From a virus: a stretch of 29,502 bases of DNA. How positions within the stretch are numbered: the first letter of the stretch is position 1; each line of letters opens with the position of its first letter. Where the stretch lies: positions 1 through 29,502 of the IMG/VR virus record IMGVR_UViG_3300048837_000737, one strand, 5' to 3'. A program made the translations under genes and the position numbers. Below are positions 1-9,266 of the stretch, one piece after another. A model generated the notes under the pieces. The model had not been told where the DNA came from. It was given only the letters and a program-made list of their open reading frames with translations, and ran no database searches.

Positions 1-2937
1 CGCGACATCGCCAAGACCATCATGCTCAACGACGCCCGCGCCAAGGCGTCGGCCGACGCGGCCGAGGCCACCGAGCGCGAACAGCGCCTGGCCGAGCAAC
101 TGGCCCGCGCCCGCGCCGCCGCCCGCGGCGCCGAAGACCGAGCCATCGACGAGCACAAGGACAAGCTCGAGCAAGAGCGCCGCGCCGCGCTCAAGAGCGT
201 GCAAGACCGCGTGGCCAGCCTGCAGGACGAGGCCGCCGCCGTCGAACTGACGGCGGGCACCAACCTGTCGCTGGCCGAGGGCATCGAGATGGTGGCGCTG
301 GCGCGCGCGCGCGAAAAGCTCGAGCGCTACTACGAGGGCTCGGCCCCGTGGAAAGACGTGCAGAAGGAGATCGAGGCGCGCGAGAAGCTGCTCGGCCTGA
401 TGGCCGACAAGCGCGTGCGCGAGGCCGGCATCAAGGCCGCCGAAGAGACGGCCGACTACTGGCAGCGCATTTCCGACGACGCCGGCAAGGCCCTGGCCGA
501 CGCCATCTTCGACGGCGGCAAGAGCGCCGGCGAGCTGCTGGAGGACTACTTCCGCACCCTGGTGCTGCGCCCGCTGGTCGAGTTTGCCGGGCAGCAGGGC
601 ATGGCTGCGCTGCTGGGGCTGCTGGGCGTCAACGCCGGCGGTGCCGCCGGCGGCGGCGGTGGCGGCGGCGCCAACTGGCTCGGCATGGCCAGCAACGCCA
701 GCAGCGCCTACAACCTGTACAGCGGCGGCGGCATCTACGGGCAGGCCGCGCGCGCCGCCGTCAACACCTCGCTCGGCAGCTCGCTCTGGTACGGCTCGGG
801 TGCCGGTCTGGCCTCGGGCGGCGGCGCAGCGGCCGGCATCGGCGGGTCTTCGGCCGGCGCCATCCTTGCGGACGGCTCGGGGGCGGTTGCTGCTGGCGCC
901 AGCGGCAGCGGATCGCTCGGCGCCAGCTCCGTCAGCTGGGGCTCGTATGCCGGCTGGGCCGCGCTCATTGCGCTGGGCGTGGCCAAGGCGATGGACGACT
1001 ACGACGAGGGCTTCCGCAGCGAAGGCGCCCGCCAGCTGCAGGACGACCTGGGCGGCGGCGCGCAAGGCTGGATCCTGGGCGGCCTGACCGCCGACTTCAG
1101 CAACCTGGCCAAGAAGATCGGCTTCAACGACAAGTGGGCCGACCTGCTCAGCGGCGCCACGGGCGTGGCCAAGCTGTTCGGCCGTGCGCTGCCGCGCGTC
1201 GACGCGCAGGGCGTCAGCGGCAGCATCACCGATGGCGACTTCAGCGGCCAGATGTTCGCCGACGTCGTGCAAAAGGGCGGCATCTTCCGGTCCGACAAGC
1301 GGTGGACGGAGCTGGCCGCACTGCCAGACGACCTGGGCCGCTTCCTGGACGCGGGCGCCGCCGACATGGTTGCCCGGGCCCGGCAGTTTGGCGACGCACT
1401 GGGCCTGCCCGGCCAGCAGCTTGGCAAGGTCACCAGTGACCTGCGCATCGAATTCGCCAAGCCCGAGAACGACACCAAGGAAGCCATCGCCGAGGCCACG
1501 CGAAAGAACCTCTCGGCCATTGCCGAAGCGCTGGGCGAATACGGTGACGACCTGGTGCAGTCCTGGGCTGCGGCCGTGGGCCCGGTGGCGCAGTACGGCG
1601 AGAGCGCCGCGCAGACCATCGCCCGTGTGGGCCAGGCGCTGCTGGACGTCAACAGCGTGCTCGAATCCATCGGGGTGGCCGCGCTGGCCACCGGCGTGGA
1701 CGGTGGCGCCGCCGCGGTGGCGCTGGCTGACCTGTTCGGCGGCGTGCAGGGCCTGCAGCAGGCCGCCGGCGGCTACGCGCAGAACTTCCTGAGCGAGGCC
1801 GAGCGGCTGGACATCGTGCGCGGCCAGCTCACCCAGGCCTTTGCCGAATACGGCGCCACGCTGCCGGCCTCGCGCGAGCAGTTCCGCGGGCTTGTCGAGG
1901 CGCAGGATCTCACCACCGAAAGCGGGCGCCGCGCCTATGCCGCGCTGCTGGGCGTGGCCGACGCCTTCGCGGCCATCACCGAGCCGGCCGGCGACGCCGC
2001 AGCCATCCTGCGCGAGCGGCAAGACCTGGAGCGCGATCTCCTCGAGCTGCAGGGCAGCAGCGTCGAGCTGCGCCGCCTGGAGCGCGAGGCCATCTCCGAA
2101 AGCAACCGCGCGCTGTACGACCAGGTGCAGGCCCTGCGCGATGCGGCGCAGTTCCAGTCCGGCATCGATGCCATCTACGGGGCCGTCAGCATCGACCGCA
2201 GCCCCGAGATGGGTCGCCGGGCGGCCGACTTCCGCCGGCTGCAGGGGGACCCCATCGTCCAGGATGCGGCGGCCCGCACGCGCGCCGAGTGGACCGAGGC
2301 ATTCACGCGCGGCGGCCAGGAACTGAGCAACTTCGCCCGCGGCTACACCGAGATGCAGGTCAGCCGCGCCGTCAGCTCGGTGACCGACCAGCTCATCCAG
2401 CGCCAGGAGCGAGTCCAGGCCGAAGGCGTGGCCAATCGCGACAAGGTCGAGCAGGCAGCGCAGCAGCGTGCCGCGGCCATGGCGCAGCAGAACAACGAGC
2501 TGATCCGAGCGCTGGACGGCCTGACCATGTCGCTGGACGACTACCTGCGCCAGCTGACAACGGGCTCGATGTCGGCGCTGTCGCCAGAGCGGCAATACGA
2601 GGCGGCGCGCGTCGACTTCGAGGCCGTCTCCCGCCAGGCTATGGCCGGCGACCAGGCGGCCACTGAAGAGCTGCAGTCGCGTGCGGCCACCTTCCTGCAA
2701 GAGTCGCGCGCCTTCTACGGCGGCGGCGCTGGCTTCGCCGGCGACAGCGCGGCCGTGGTCGACGTGCTCAACCGGGTGTTGGACATGCTCGGCCAGCTCA
2801 ACGGCAACGCCGAGGCCAGCGCGTCGATCAACCTGCAGGGCTTCGCCCGGGTGGCCGACACCACCGCGTCGACGACCGCCGCGGTGCGCTCGCAGTCTGA
2901 CCGCGCGCTGCTGCTGGCCCAGCGGGGGGTCCAGTGA
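1..2937 (+). CDS. phage tail tape measure protein (5' partial)
   Basis: The reading frame is open from base 1, so the N-terminus lies outside the window; the first internal ATG is at 22. What remains (about 978 codons) has an Ala/Glu/Arg-rich coiled coil at the start, then the motif LLEDYFRTLVLRPLVE near codon 185, which is characteristic of the C-terminal part of lambda gpH-type tape measures. A long Gly/Ala-rich hydrophobic stretch (about codons 205-330) and a second coiled coil near codon 700 follow. Family role: sets tail length and is ejected at infection. It is the first of a chain of + strand tail genes, and its stop overlaps the next start (GTGA). Length, composition and position make the assignment solid. 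Confidence 0.9.
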   Translation, partial: RDIAKTIMLNDARAKASADAAEATEREQRLAEQLARARAAARGAEDRAIDEHKDKLEQERRAALKSVQDRVASLQDEAAAVELTAGTNLSLAEGIEMVALARAREKLERYYEGSAPWKDVQKEIEAREKLLGLMADKRVREAGIKAAEETADYWQRISDDAGKALADAIFDGGKSAGELLEDYFRTLVLRPLVEFAGQQGMAALLGLLGVNAGGAAGGGGGGGANWLGMASNASSAYNLYSGGGIYGQAARAAVNTSLGSSLWYGSGAGLASGGGAAAGIGGSSAGAILADGSGAVAAGASGSGSLGASSVSWGSYAGWAALIALGVAKAMDDYDEGFRSEGARQLQDDLGGGAQGWILGGLTADFSNLAKKIGFNDKWADLLSGATGVAKLFGRALPRVDAQGVSGSITDGDFSGQMFADVVQKGGIFRSDKRWTELAALPDDLGRFLDAGAADMVARARQFGDALGLPGQQLGKVTSDLRIEFAKPENDTKEAIAEATRKNLSAIAEALGEYGDDLVQSWAAAVGPVAQYGESAAQTIARVGQALLDVNSVLESIGVAALATGVDGGAAAVALADLFGGVQGLQQAAGGYAQNFLSEAERLDIVRGQLTQAFAEYGATLPASREQFRGLVEAQDLTTESGRRAYAALLGVADAFAAITEPAGDAAAILRERQDLERDLLELQGSSVELRRLEREAISESNRALYDQVQALRDAAQFQSGIDAIYGAVSIDRSPEMGRRAADFRRLQGDPIVQDAAARTRAEWTEAFTRGGQELSNFARGYTEMQVSRAVSSVTDQLIQRQERVQAEGVANRDKVEQAAQQRAAAMAQQNNELIRALDGLTMSLDDYLRQLTTGSMSALSPERQYEAARVDFEAVSRQAMAGDQAATEELQSRAATFLQESRAFYGGGAGFAGDSAAVVDVLNRVLDMLGQLNGNAEASASINLQGFARVADTTASTTAAVRSQSDRALLLAQRGVQ

Positions 2938-4475
2938 ACTACCTGGTGGAGCTCACCGGGTACACCGACGCCAGCACGTCGGCCGTGTACCGCTACAGCT
3001 CGGGCGCCTACGTCACGCAGCCGACCGACACGCCGCCGTCGACGTGGTACGACCCGCGCGTGCTGGATCCGGGCAGCATCACCCGCACGCTGGTCGACAC
3101 CAGCAGTGCCGAGGCGCGGGCCAACCCGCGCGCCGAGGTGGGCTACGGGATGATCCGGCTGGCCAACATCGACGGCGTGCTCGACGGCGTGTTTGGCAGC
3201 GGCGCGGTGAGCTTCCGCGAGCGCCAGGTGCGCGTGCTGCAGGTCGAGGAAGGCGCCGCGTACAGCACGGCCGTGGTGCTGCTGGTGGCCACCATCAGCC
3301 AGGCGCAGCTCGACGCCGACGAGGTGGTGGTCGGCATCAAGGACCGGCTGTATGAGCTGGACAGCCCTCACCTGACGGCCACCTATGGCGGCACCAACAG
3401 CCTGCCGGCCGGCGTCGATGGCGTCGAGGATCTGCAGGGCAAGGTCAAGCCGGCGCTGTACGGCAAGGCATTCGCCATCTCGCCCCCGTGCGTCAACACC
3501 TCGCGGCTGATCTACCAGATCAGCACCCGCGCGCTGCAGTCGGTCGATGGCGCGTACGACGGCGGCAGCCCCTACACCGCGGGCGCCACCTACGCCACGC
3601 AGGCCGACATGGAGGCCACGGCACCCAGCGCCGGGCAATACCGCGCGTGGCTGGCTGGCGGGATGATCCGCCTGGGCACCGCGCCGACGCTGGCGCTGAC
3701 GGTGGACGCCACCGGCGACACGGCCGCCAACAGCACGGCCGCGCAGCTCATCAAGACGCTGGCCCTGGCGCGCGGCATCGACGCCGGCGACATCGACAGC
3801 GCCGACGTGGCCGCGCTGGACGCGGCGACCACTGCAGTGCTCGGCGTGTGGGTGGACGACGACCGCCCCACGCTGGAGATCATGGACGAGGTGGCGCGCA
3901 GCGTCGGCGCCGTGTACCGCTTCGACCGCCTGGGCAAACTGCGCATGCAGCGCCTGGAGCCGCCGACCGGCACCGGTGTCTCGCTCGCGCCGTGGAACGT
4001 CGGCGCCGTGGTGCAGCAGCAGGGCGGCGAGGACGTGCCGACCAGCACCGTGCGCATCCGGTATGCGCGCTACTACCGCACCCAGGCCGGCGGCGACGTG
4101 GCCGGCAGCGTGTCCGAGGCCGACCGCGCCGACATCGCGCAGGCGTGGCGTGTCGCCGAGTACAGCGCGGCGCCGTCGCCCAACCCGCACCGCCGCACGC
4201 TGGCCGCCACGCGCGACACCTGCCTCACCACCAAGGCCGATGCCGATGTCGAGGCGCTGCGCCTGCACGGGCTGCTGGGCGCCACGCGGCGCACGCACCT
4301 GCTGTCGCGCGTGCAGCTCGACGACGCGGCCCTGACCGGCATCGACGTGGGTGACGTGATCAGCCTGCGGTGGCCGCGATTCGGGTTCAGCCTCGACGCC
4401 GAAACCCCGCGCCTGGTGATCGCCATCACCAGCTACCTGCGCGAGCGCCGCGCCGACCTCACCGTGTGGGGCTGA
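2934..4475 (+). CDS. phage tail hub-like structural protein
   Basis: GTG start overlapping the tape measure stop by 4 bases, giving translational coupling. The 513-residue product has no signal peptide or membrane segment. It looks like a multi-domain beta-rich virion protein, with an N-terminal beta region, a central helical Ala/Asp-rich part around residues 250-330, and a C-terminal beta region. The place directly after the tape measure is where lambda-like and related siphophages encode distal-tail or hub proteins. I recognise the general family (large conserved proteins of high-GC siphophages) but no enzymatic motif. Tail hub is inferred from position and size; a distal tail protein is the alternative. 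Confidence 0.55.
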   Translation: MNYLVELTGYTDASTSAVYRYSSGAYVTQPTDTPPSTWYDPRVLDPGSITRTLVDTSSAEARANPRAEVGYGMIRLANIDGVLDGVFGSGAVSFRERQVRVLQVEEGAAYSTAVVLLVATISQAQLDADEVVVGIKDRLYELDSPHLTATYGGTNSLPAGVDGVEDLQGKVKPALYGKAFAISPPCVNTSRLIYQISTRALQSVDGAYDGGSPYTAGATYATQADMEATAPSAGQYRAWLAGGMIRLGTAPTLALTVDATGDTAANSTAAQLIKTLALARGIDAGDIDSADVAALDAATTAVLGVWVDDDRPTLEIMDEVARSVGAVYRFDRLGKLRMQRLEPPTGTGVSLAPWNVGAVVQQQGGEDVPTSTVRIRYARYYRTQAGGDVAGSVSEADRADIAQAWRVAEYSAAPSPNPHRRTLAATRDTCLTTKADADVEALRLHGLLGATRRTHLLSRVQLDDAALTGIDVGDVISLRWPRFGFSLDAETPRLVIAITSYLRERRADLTVWG

Positions 4476-4479
4476 GCCG

Positions 4480-6393
4480 ATGAGCAACGTCCGACTCTGC
4501 TACCCCAACCGCGCCGCGGCCGCGAGCTACAGCGGCCAGGGCTGGGTGCCCACGCTGCCGCTGTCGCACCTGGCCACGCGGCAGCTCAGCCAGGTGGCGC
4601 GCTCGCACCCGACGCCGGCGGCAACCTTCTATGCCGCCTTCGGCGCGGCCACTGACGTTGGCGTGGCGGCGCTGGCGGGGCATAACCTGTCCACGTCTGG
4701 CCAGTGGCGCCTGCGCGGCTACAGCGCCGACCCGCGGCCCTATGTCGACCGGTCGGCGCAGGTGGCCACGCTGGATCTGCGCTTCGCCGACGGCGTGCTG
4801 CCGGCTGGCATCGCGTGCACGCGCGCCAGCGTGGCGACGTATTTCGATGCCGCCGGCCTGCTGCAGACCGCCGCGGCCGACACCCCGCGCATCACGCACG
4901 ACCTGGCGACGGGTGCATGCCTGGGGCTGCTGGCCGAGCCGGCCGCCACCAACGTGCTGCAGTGGTGCCGTGACCTGAGCAACGCCTACTGGACGCGCAC
5001 CAACTGCAGCGCCGCGCTCACGGCCACCGGCATCGACGGCGCAGCCAGCAGCGCCACGCGGCTGACGGCGACGGCCGGCAATGCCACGGTCACCCGTGCG
5101 TCGATCACCTCTGGCCGGTTCAGCCTCTTCGTGCGCCGGGTGAGCGGCAGCGGCGCCGTCGAGATCAGCAGCAACACCGGCGGCGGCTGGACGGCCATCA
5201 CGCTGACCAGCACGTGGCAGCGCTTTGACATCGGCGGCACGGCGGCGGCAACGCACGGCATCCGGATCGTGACGAGCGGCGACGAGATCGAGGTCGACTA
5301 CCTGCAGGCCGAGGGCACCGGCGGTGCGCCGACGACGCCGATCTACACCACCGGCGGCACGGCCACGCGGCAGGCCGACAGCATTGTCTACACGCCGGCC
5401 TATGCGCTCTCTCTGGCTGCCGGCACGCTGGCTGTGCAGGCGCGCTACCTGTCCACCTTGAGCGGGTCCGCGGCGCAGTGGCTGCGCCTGCGCGACGCAG
5501 CCGACACCAGCGCCGTGCGGCTGACCAGCGACGTCAGCCGCAACGTGGTGGCCGAGTACATCAACGTCAGCGCCACGCAGTGCAGCCTGACCACGGGTGG
5601 CGCCGCGCCGGCCGTGGGTGCGCTGTTCGGCGCGGCCATGAGCTGGGCCGCCAACGACTACCGCGCCAGCCGCAGCGGCGGCGCTGCAGTGACCGACGGC
5701 GCGGGCACCGTCAGCAGTAACGCGGTGAGCACCATCCTCATCACGCCGCCGACCAACCTCGCGTTCGCGCTGGCCCGCCTGACCGTGTTGCCCGCGGCCA
5801 GCACCAGCGCCGAGCTGGAGGCCCTGAGCACCGCCGACCCCGCACCCGCCGCCGGCTACGACACCGGCTGGCTGGACGCCTGGCCGGCCGAGTGGGTCGC
5901 CGCCACCACTGCCGAGCAGCGCAGCGGTGCCCGCGGCCTGGCGCTGCATGCGCCGACCAGCACGCAGAGCTGGCGCTACTGGCGGATCGACCTGCGCGAC
6001 ACGACGCGCACCTACGTGGAGCTGGGCCGCGTCTTCATGGGTAGCGCCTGGGCGCCGGATGTCGGCCTCGTAGTGGGGGCCTCTCTCGGCTATGAGGACC
6101 GCGCCAGCGTGGTCGAGACCGACAGCGGCGCCGAGTACGTCGTCGAGCGGCCCAACCCGCGCGTGCTGCGCGGCACGCTGGAGGCGCTGTCGCAGGAAGA
6201 GGCCTTCGGCCAGGTGCTCGAGCTGCAGCGCCAGCTGGGCACCACGGGCGAGCTGCTGGTGATGCTGCTGCCGGCCGACCGCGCCAATGCGCCGCGGCAC
6301 CACTTCCTGGCGCGCTTCCGTTCGCTGGCGCCCGCGGCCGCGGTGGGTTGGCGGCGCTGGTCGGCGCCGGTCGAAATCAAGGAGCTGTTGTGA
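4480..6393 (+). CDS. tail protein with inserted lectin-like domain
   Basis: 637 residues. The first ~90 residues and the last ~200 (from about WRYWRIDLRDTTRTYVELGR onward) look like one conserved tail protein. Between them sits a LamG/carbohydrate-binding-like block carrying the hallmark PRITHDLATGACLGLLAEPA (about residue 145), which resembles the PRI-HDP-GLLIEE signature common in phage adhesin domains. This suggests a structural tail-tip protein that acquired a glycan-binding insertion. It starts 4 bases after the preceding stop with GGGGCTGAG as ribosome site, and ends overlapping the next gene. Receptor binding is an inference from the domain type. Confidence 0.6.
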   Translation: MSNVRLCYPNRAAAASYSGQGWVPTLPLSHLATRQLSQVARSHPTPAATFYAAFGAATDVGVAALAGHNLSTSGQWRLRGYSADPRPYVDRSAQVATLDLRFADGVLPAGIACTRASVATYFDAAGLLQTAAADTPRITHDLATGACLGLLAEPAATNVLQWCRDLSNAYWTRTNCSAALTATGIDGAASSATRLTATAGNATVTRASITSGRFSLFVRRVSGSGAVEISSNTGGGWTAITLTSTWQRFDIGGTAAATHGIRIVTSGDEIEVDYLQAEGTGGAPTTPIYTTGGTATRQADSIVYTPAYALSLAAGTLAVQARYLSTLSGSAAQWLRLRDAADTSAVRLTSDVSRNVVAEYINVSATQCSLTTGGAAPAVGALFGAAMSWAANDYRASRSGGAAVTDGAGTVSSNAVSTILITPPTNLAFALARLTVLPAASTSAELEALSTADPAPAAGYDTGWLDAWPAEWVAATTAEQRSGARGLALHAPTSTQSWRYWRIDLRDTTRTYVELGRVFMGSAWAPDVGLVVGASLGYEDRASVVETDSGAEYVVERPNPRVLRGTLEALSQEEAFGQVLELQRQLGTTGELLVMLLPADRANAPRHHFLARFRSLAPAAAVGWRRWSAPVEIKELL

Positions 6394-6395
6394 CC

Positions 6396-6887
6396 ATGTG
6401 GGCCGCCTACGACGACCAGGGCTGGTACACCGGCCAGGTGCCGGCCGACACGCCCAGCGCCACGCCGGTGCAGCCGCCGTCGGCCAGCACCACCACCGCG
6501 CCCGGCGAGCTGCGCGCGCGCTGGGGGCGCTACCGCTGGACGCTGCAGCCGTACCCCGCGCCGCCGCCGCCGCCGGCCGTGCCGGATTGGGCCGATGCGG
6601 ACCTGGACCGGCGCTACCACTGGATCGACGTGGGGCCCTTCATGGACCGCTTCGGCGGCTACGCGGTCAGCATCGCCGGCAGCAATGACCCCGAGGTGCG
6701 CGGTCTCGTCACGCTGCTGCTGCCACGGCAGTACGTGGACCTCAAGCGCACCGACGTGGCGCAGTTTGTCGGCCTGCTGGTGGCAAAGGAGCTGATCACG
6801 CAGGCCCGCGCCACCGCCGTGCTGTCGCCGATCACCACCGAGGCCGAGCGCCACATCAAGGGCCTGCCGCAACCTACTGGAGGCTGA
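6396..6887 (+). CDS. conserved phage tail-module protein, unknown function
   Basis: 163 residues from ATG 6396; a GTG at 6390 overlapping the previous stop is an equally possible start two codons upstream. The N-terminal third is low-complexity (Pro/Thr/Ser, including a run of prolines near residue 52). The C-terminal part, from WADADLDRRYHWIDVGPFMD on, looks globular and mixed helical. No membrane segment or catalytic motif is seen. It lies between two tail genes in a tight operon, so a virion or assembly role is likely but not shown by the sequence. Confidence 0.6.
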   Translation: MWAAYDDQGWYTGQVPADTPSATPVQPPSASTTTAPGELRARWGRYRWTLQPYPAPPPPPAVPDWADADLDRRYHWIDVGPFMDRFGGYAVSIAGSNDPEVRGLVTLLLPRQYVDLKRTDVAQFVGLLVAKELITQARATAVLSPITTEAERHIKGLPQPTGG

Positions 6888-6891
6888 CGCC

Positions 6892-6942
6892 ATGCTGACC
6901 GCCATCCGTGCCGCGCTGCACGTCCCGCCCGAAACCCGCTGA
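6892..6942 (+). CDS. possible 16-residue peptide MLTAIRAALHVPPETR
   Basis: A short frame sits between two tail-module genes. It has a good ribosome site (GGAGG, 7 bases upstream) and stops 19 bases before the next start. It may be a real micro-protein or simply a relay that keeps ribosomes on the message. Nothing beyond the ribosome site and spacing supports it. Confidence 0.2.
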   Translation: MLTAIRAALHVPPETR

Positions 6943-6961
6943 CCATAACCGGAGCCACACC

Positions 6962-7369
6962 ATGCTGCTGCACCAGTCATCCACCCAGGTCGCCACGCTC
7001 GACCCCCTGCAGCCCGACGAGACCGAGGCCGCCGCGCGGCTGGCCTGGAGCTGCGAGGGCCGCCTGCCCGACGGCATGAGCAACACCCACGGCCTGACGG
7101 CCTGGTACTCGGTCATCGCTGGCGCCGTGGCCTGGGGCGACATCGCCATGGGCCTGCGCATCAACGGCGGCGCGCTGTGCGGCGTGGCCGTGGCCCGCGC
7201 CGACGCAGCCGACCGCGGCCGCATGCTGCTGATGACCTGCTGCAGCGCCTACGACGCCGACTGGTATCGGCCGCGCATGGAGGCCGCCATGCGCGACCTG
7301 GTGCATCGCCGCGACCTGGCGCTGGTGCGGCGTCGCACGGTCATCACCGTGACCTACGACGCCGTCTGA
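6962..7369 (+). CDS. small phage protein, unknown function
   Basis: 135 residues from ATG 6962, chosen because it has GGAG 10 bases upstream; an in-frame ATG at 6908 would start inside the preceding region. The sequence is rich in Arg/Ala with several Cys (CEG, LCG, MTCCS) and ends TVITVTYDAV, suggesting a small alpha/beta domain. I do not recognise a family. It belongs to the + strand tail operon between structural genes. Confidence 0.6.
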   Translation: MLLHQSSTQVATLDPLQPDETEAAARLAWSCEGRLPDGMSNTHGLTAWYSVIAGAVAWGDIAMGLRINGGALCGVAVARADAADRGRMLLMTCCSAYDADWYRPRMEAAMRDLVHRRDLALVRRRTVITVTYDAV

Positions 7370-7390
7370 GGCTGCCCCAGCCGCCCGCGC

Positions 7391-7407
7391 CGCGCCGCAG
7401 CGGCGCG
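7391..7407 (+). other. GC-rich intergenic hairpin
   Basis: CGCGCC-GCAGC-GGCGCG forms a 6-bp stem with a 5-nt loop in the 63-base gap between two tail-module genes. It has no T tract, so it is not a classical intrinsic terminator. It may modulate translation or protect the message 3' end. The next gene's ribosome site (AAAGGA) follows about 18 bases later. Confidence 0.35.
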
Positions 7408-7432
7408 TTGAACAACCGAAAGGATCGACACC

Positions 7433-7879
7433 ATGCTGCTCAAGCGCATCTACGCCGACGACGGGTCCGTCTCGGCCATCGAAATCAAGCATACCGGCAC
7501 CAGCCGCGAGCAGAACTTCAGCCATCGCCTGATCGAGCAGGCCATCGTCGATGGCTGGGCCCGCCTGGATGGCGACACGCTGACGCTGCGCGGCCAGCCG
7601 GAGGATCTGACGTACAGCGTGCGGCGCAGCCCAGGCTACTACTGCACCAGCACCGGCGAGCGCATCCCCGTCAGCGCCATGGCCTGGGCATCTCCGCAGC
7701 GCGGCACGCTGGCCCGCAAGGAGGCGCTGGCGTGGCTCGCGGCCCGCGGCAAGCCGGCCGGCGACTACGAGGTGACCAACGCCTACGAATGCGTCCTCGA
7801 CGAGGCGCAGCACCACCAATTCCACGCCGTGCGCGACGCCAAGGGGCGCGTGGTCGGCGCCCACGAGCTGGAGGCCTGA
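7433..7879 (+). CDS. small phage protein, unknown function
   Basis: 148 residues with ribosome site AAAGGA 10 bases before the ATG. The N-terminal half looks like alternating strands and helices. The middle carries TYSVRRSPGYYCTSTGER, reminiscent of a beta-hairpin, and the C-terminus is mixed. No membrane segment, signal or catalytic motif is seen. It ends 3 bases before the next gene, so it is part of the same late transcript. Function unknown. Confidence 0.6.
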   Translation: MLLKRIYADDGSVSAIEIKHTGTSREQNFSHRLIEQAIVDGWARLDGDTLTLRGQPEDLTYSVRRSPGYYCTSTGERIPVSAMAWASPQRGTLARKEALAWLAARGKPAGDYEVTNAYECVLDEAQHHQFHAVRDAKGRVVGAHELEA

Positions 7880-7882
7880 ACC

Positions 7883-8362
7883 ATGGCTGATCAAGTATTC
7901 AACGTCGCCCTCGGCTCGGTGGCCGGCTACTACCGCCGCGTCGACGGCAACGACCCCGCCAATTCGGCGCTGGTGGTCGTGCTGCTGGCCGCGTCAGGCA
8001 TCGAGACCGACGCCACGCTGAAGGACAAGGACACCCTGGCCGATCTGGTCAGCGGCACGACGAACGAGGCCACGAACACCGGCTATGCGCGCAAGGTGCT
8101 GACTGATGCCGACCTCGTGGCCTTCGCGCCCGACGACACGAACAACCGGGTGGACCTCGACTTCCCCGACCAGACGTGGACCAGCGTGGCCAATGACGGC
8201 ACCGGCGCCATCGGCGACGCGGTGGTCTGCTACGACGGTGACACCACCAGCGGCACCGACGCGAACATCGAGCCGCTGACGATGCACGACTTCTCTGTGA
8301 CCCCGAACGGCGGCGACATCACCTTGCAGGTGGCGTCGGCCGGGTTCTTCCGCGCGAGCTGA
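7883..8362 (+). CDS. conserved phage structural-type protein
   Basis: 159 residues, acidic, beta-rich. The pattern YYRRVDGNDPANSALVVVLL near the start and GYARKVLTDADL further on is one I recognise from a family of small conserved proteins in siphophage tail-fibre regions (NDPANSALV and YARK signatures). The family has no known biochemical role; a virion-associated function is inferred from gene order before the fibre gene. The stop overlaps the following ATG (TGATG). Confidence 0.6.
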   Translation: MADQVFNVALGSVAGYYRRVDGNDPANSALVVVLLAASGIETDATLKDKDTLADLVSGTTNEATNTGYARKVLTDADLVAFAPDDTNNRVDLDFPDQTWTSVANDGTGAIGDAVVCYDGDTTSGTDANIEPLTMHDFSVTPNGGDITLQVASAGFFRAS

Positions 8363-8772
8363 TGGCCGAACTGCTCATCAAGGCCCGCGACGCCACGCAC
8401 GCAGACGCCGAGAAGGACCGCCGCGGCTGCTACAAGCGCGGCGATGTGGTCGTGGTGATGGACGACGGCCACGAGTGGGGTGCGAAAGAAGGCCCGCCGA
8501 ACTTCGTGCGCCTGCGCATCCCCGGCGCTGCCCGTGCTTTGGCCGAGCGGCTGACCGAAGAGCAGGACGACGACGACACGGGTGCGCCGTTGCCCGATGA
8601 GCAAGGCCAGCGCCGAGCCTTCCGCCGCCGCCGCTGGCGCGTCGACCTCGACGCCCTGCCGGCCGCCGTGCGCACCGGGCTGCAAAGCGATGGCGTCGCA
8701 TCCATCACCCGTGTGCAGATCCGTTCGCGCCTCAAGCGCAAGCGCGACGGGGCGCAGTTCAACGACCTGTGA
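8362..8772 (+). CDS. small phage protein, unknown function
   Basis: 136 residues, start overlapping the preceding stop by one base. The first half looks globular (KRGDVVVVMDDGHEWGAKEG). It is followed by an acidic stretch EEQDDDD (near residue 68) and then very basic segments (RRAFRRRRWR, SRLKRKR). The charge segregation suggests a nucleic-acid or protein-contact tail, but no domain is recognised. It sits within the fibre-proximal late operon. Confidence 0.6.
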   Translation: MAELLIKARDATHADAEKDRRGCYKRGDVVVVMDDGHEWGAKEGPPNFVRLRIPGAARALAERLTEEQDDDDTGAPLPDEQGQRRAFRRRRWRVDLDALPAAVRTGLQSDGVASITRVQIRSRLKRKRDGAQFNDL

Positions 8773-8779
8773 GGACACC

Positions 8780-9124
8780 ATGAAACTCATGCTCTACGTC
8801 GGCACCGAAGGCTTCACCGACGACGCGCTCAGGGACGGCGACATCTTCGCCGTGTACCCCGACACCTGGGAGCCCGGCAACAAGGAAAAGCAGCGGTACC
8901 TCGTCGTCCAGACCGAGGACTTCTCCGGCTCGTGGGACGAGCTGGTCAAGAGCGAATACGCGCCAGGTCCAGGTGCCGAGCCCGTCATCCGCCGCGCCCG
9001 CGCCTACCGGGTGGACTACGCGCCCAAGCTCGACGCCGAAGAACTGGCCGCAGTGCGTGACCGCAACGTGGCGGTTGAGCCCATCGTCGGCCGGTTCTCT
9101 CTCGCCGACATCGCTCGAAAGTAA
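8780..9124 (+). CDS. small phage protein, unknown function
   Basis: 114 residues from ATG 8780, preceded by GAGG 6 bases upstream; a longer in-frame extension from 8582 overlaps the previous gene and is not used. The protein is acidic with aromatic residues (FTDDALRDGDIFAVYPDTWE) and looks like a compact alpha/beta domain. Similar small proteins sit just before fibre genes in other high-GC siphophages. Function unknown. Confidence 0.6.
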   Translation: MKLMLYVGTEGFTDDALRDGDIFAVYPDTWEPGNKEKQRYLVVQTEDFSGSWDELVKSEYAPGPGAEPVIRRARAYRVDYAPKLDAEELAAVRDRNVAVEPIVGRFSLADIARK

Positions 9125-9125
9125 C

Positions 9126-9266
9126 GTGGGAGAGCCGCGAGCAGATCCGCGCCACATGCGACTGGACCTGCTCGCGGTCGGGGTGCCCTCGACGCACGAA
9201 AGAACCCCCGAAACCAGACCCGAAGCCCAAGCCAAAGCCCAGGAAACGCTAGCCCGTGGCCACTGA
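9126..9266 (+). CDS. uncertain small ORF between tail genes
   Basis: A GTG-started frame of 46 codons overlaps the following fibre gene by 11 bases. The overlapping frame starting at codon ACG 9124 reads TWESREQIRATCDWTC, then ends in a Lys/Pro-rich tail KPDPKPKPKPRKR with stop at 9250-9252. It looks more protein-like but lacks an ATG, GTG or TTG start. Only one of the two frames can be the real gene, and neither is certain. See findings. Confidence 0.25.
   Translation: MGEPRADPRHMRLDLLAVGVPSTHERTPETRPEAQAKAQETLARGH

Noticed and set aside
2715-6303. Long minus-strand open frames opposite the tail genes
   Set aside because: They have low-complexity His/Arg/Gly/Val-rich translations with no ribosome sites, as expected for antisense frames in high-GC coding DNA.
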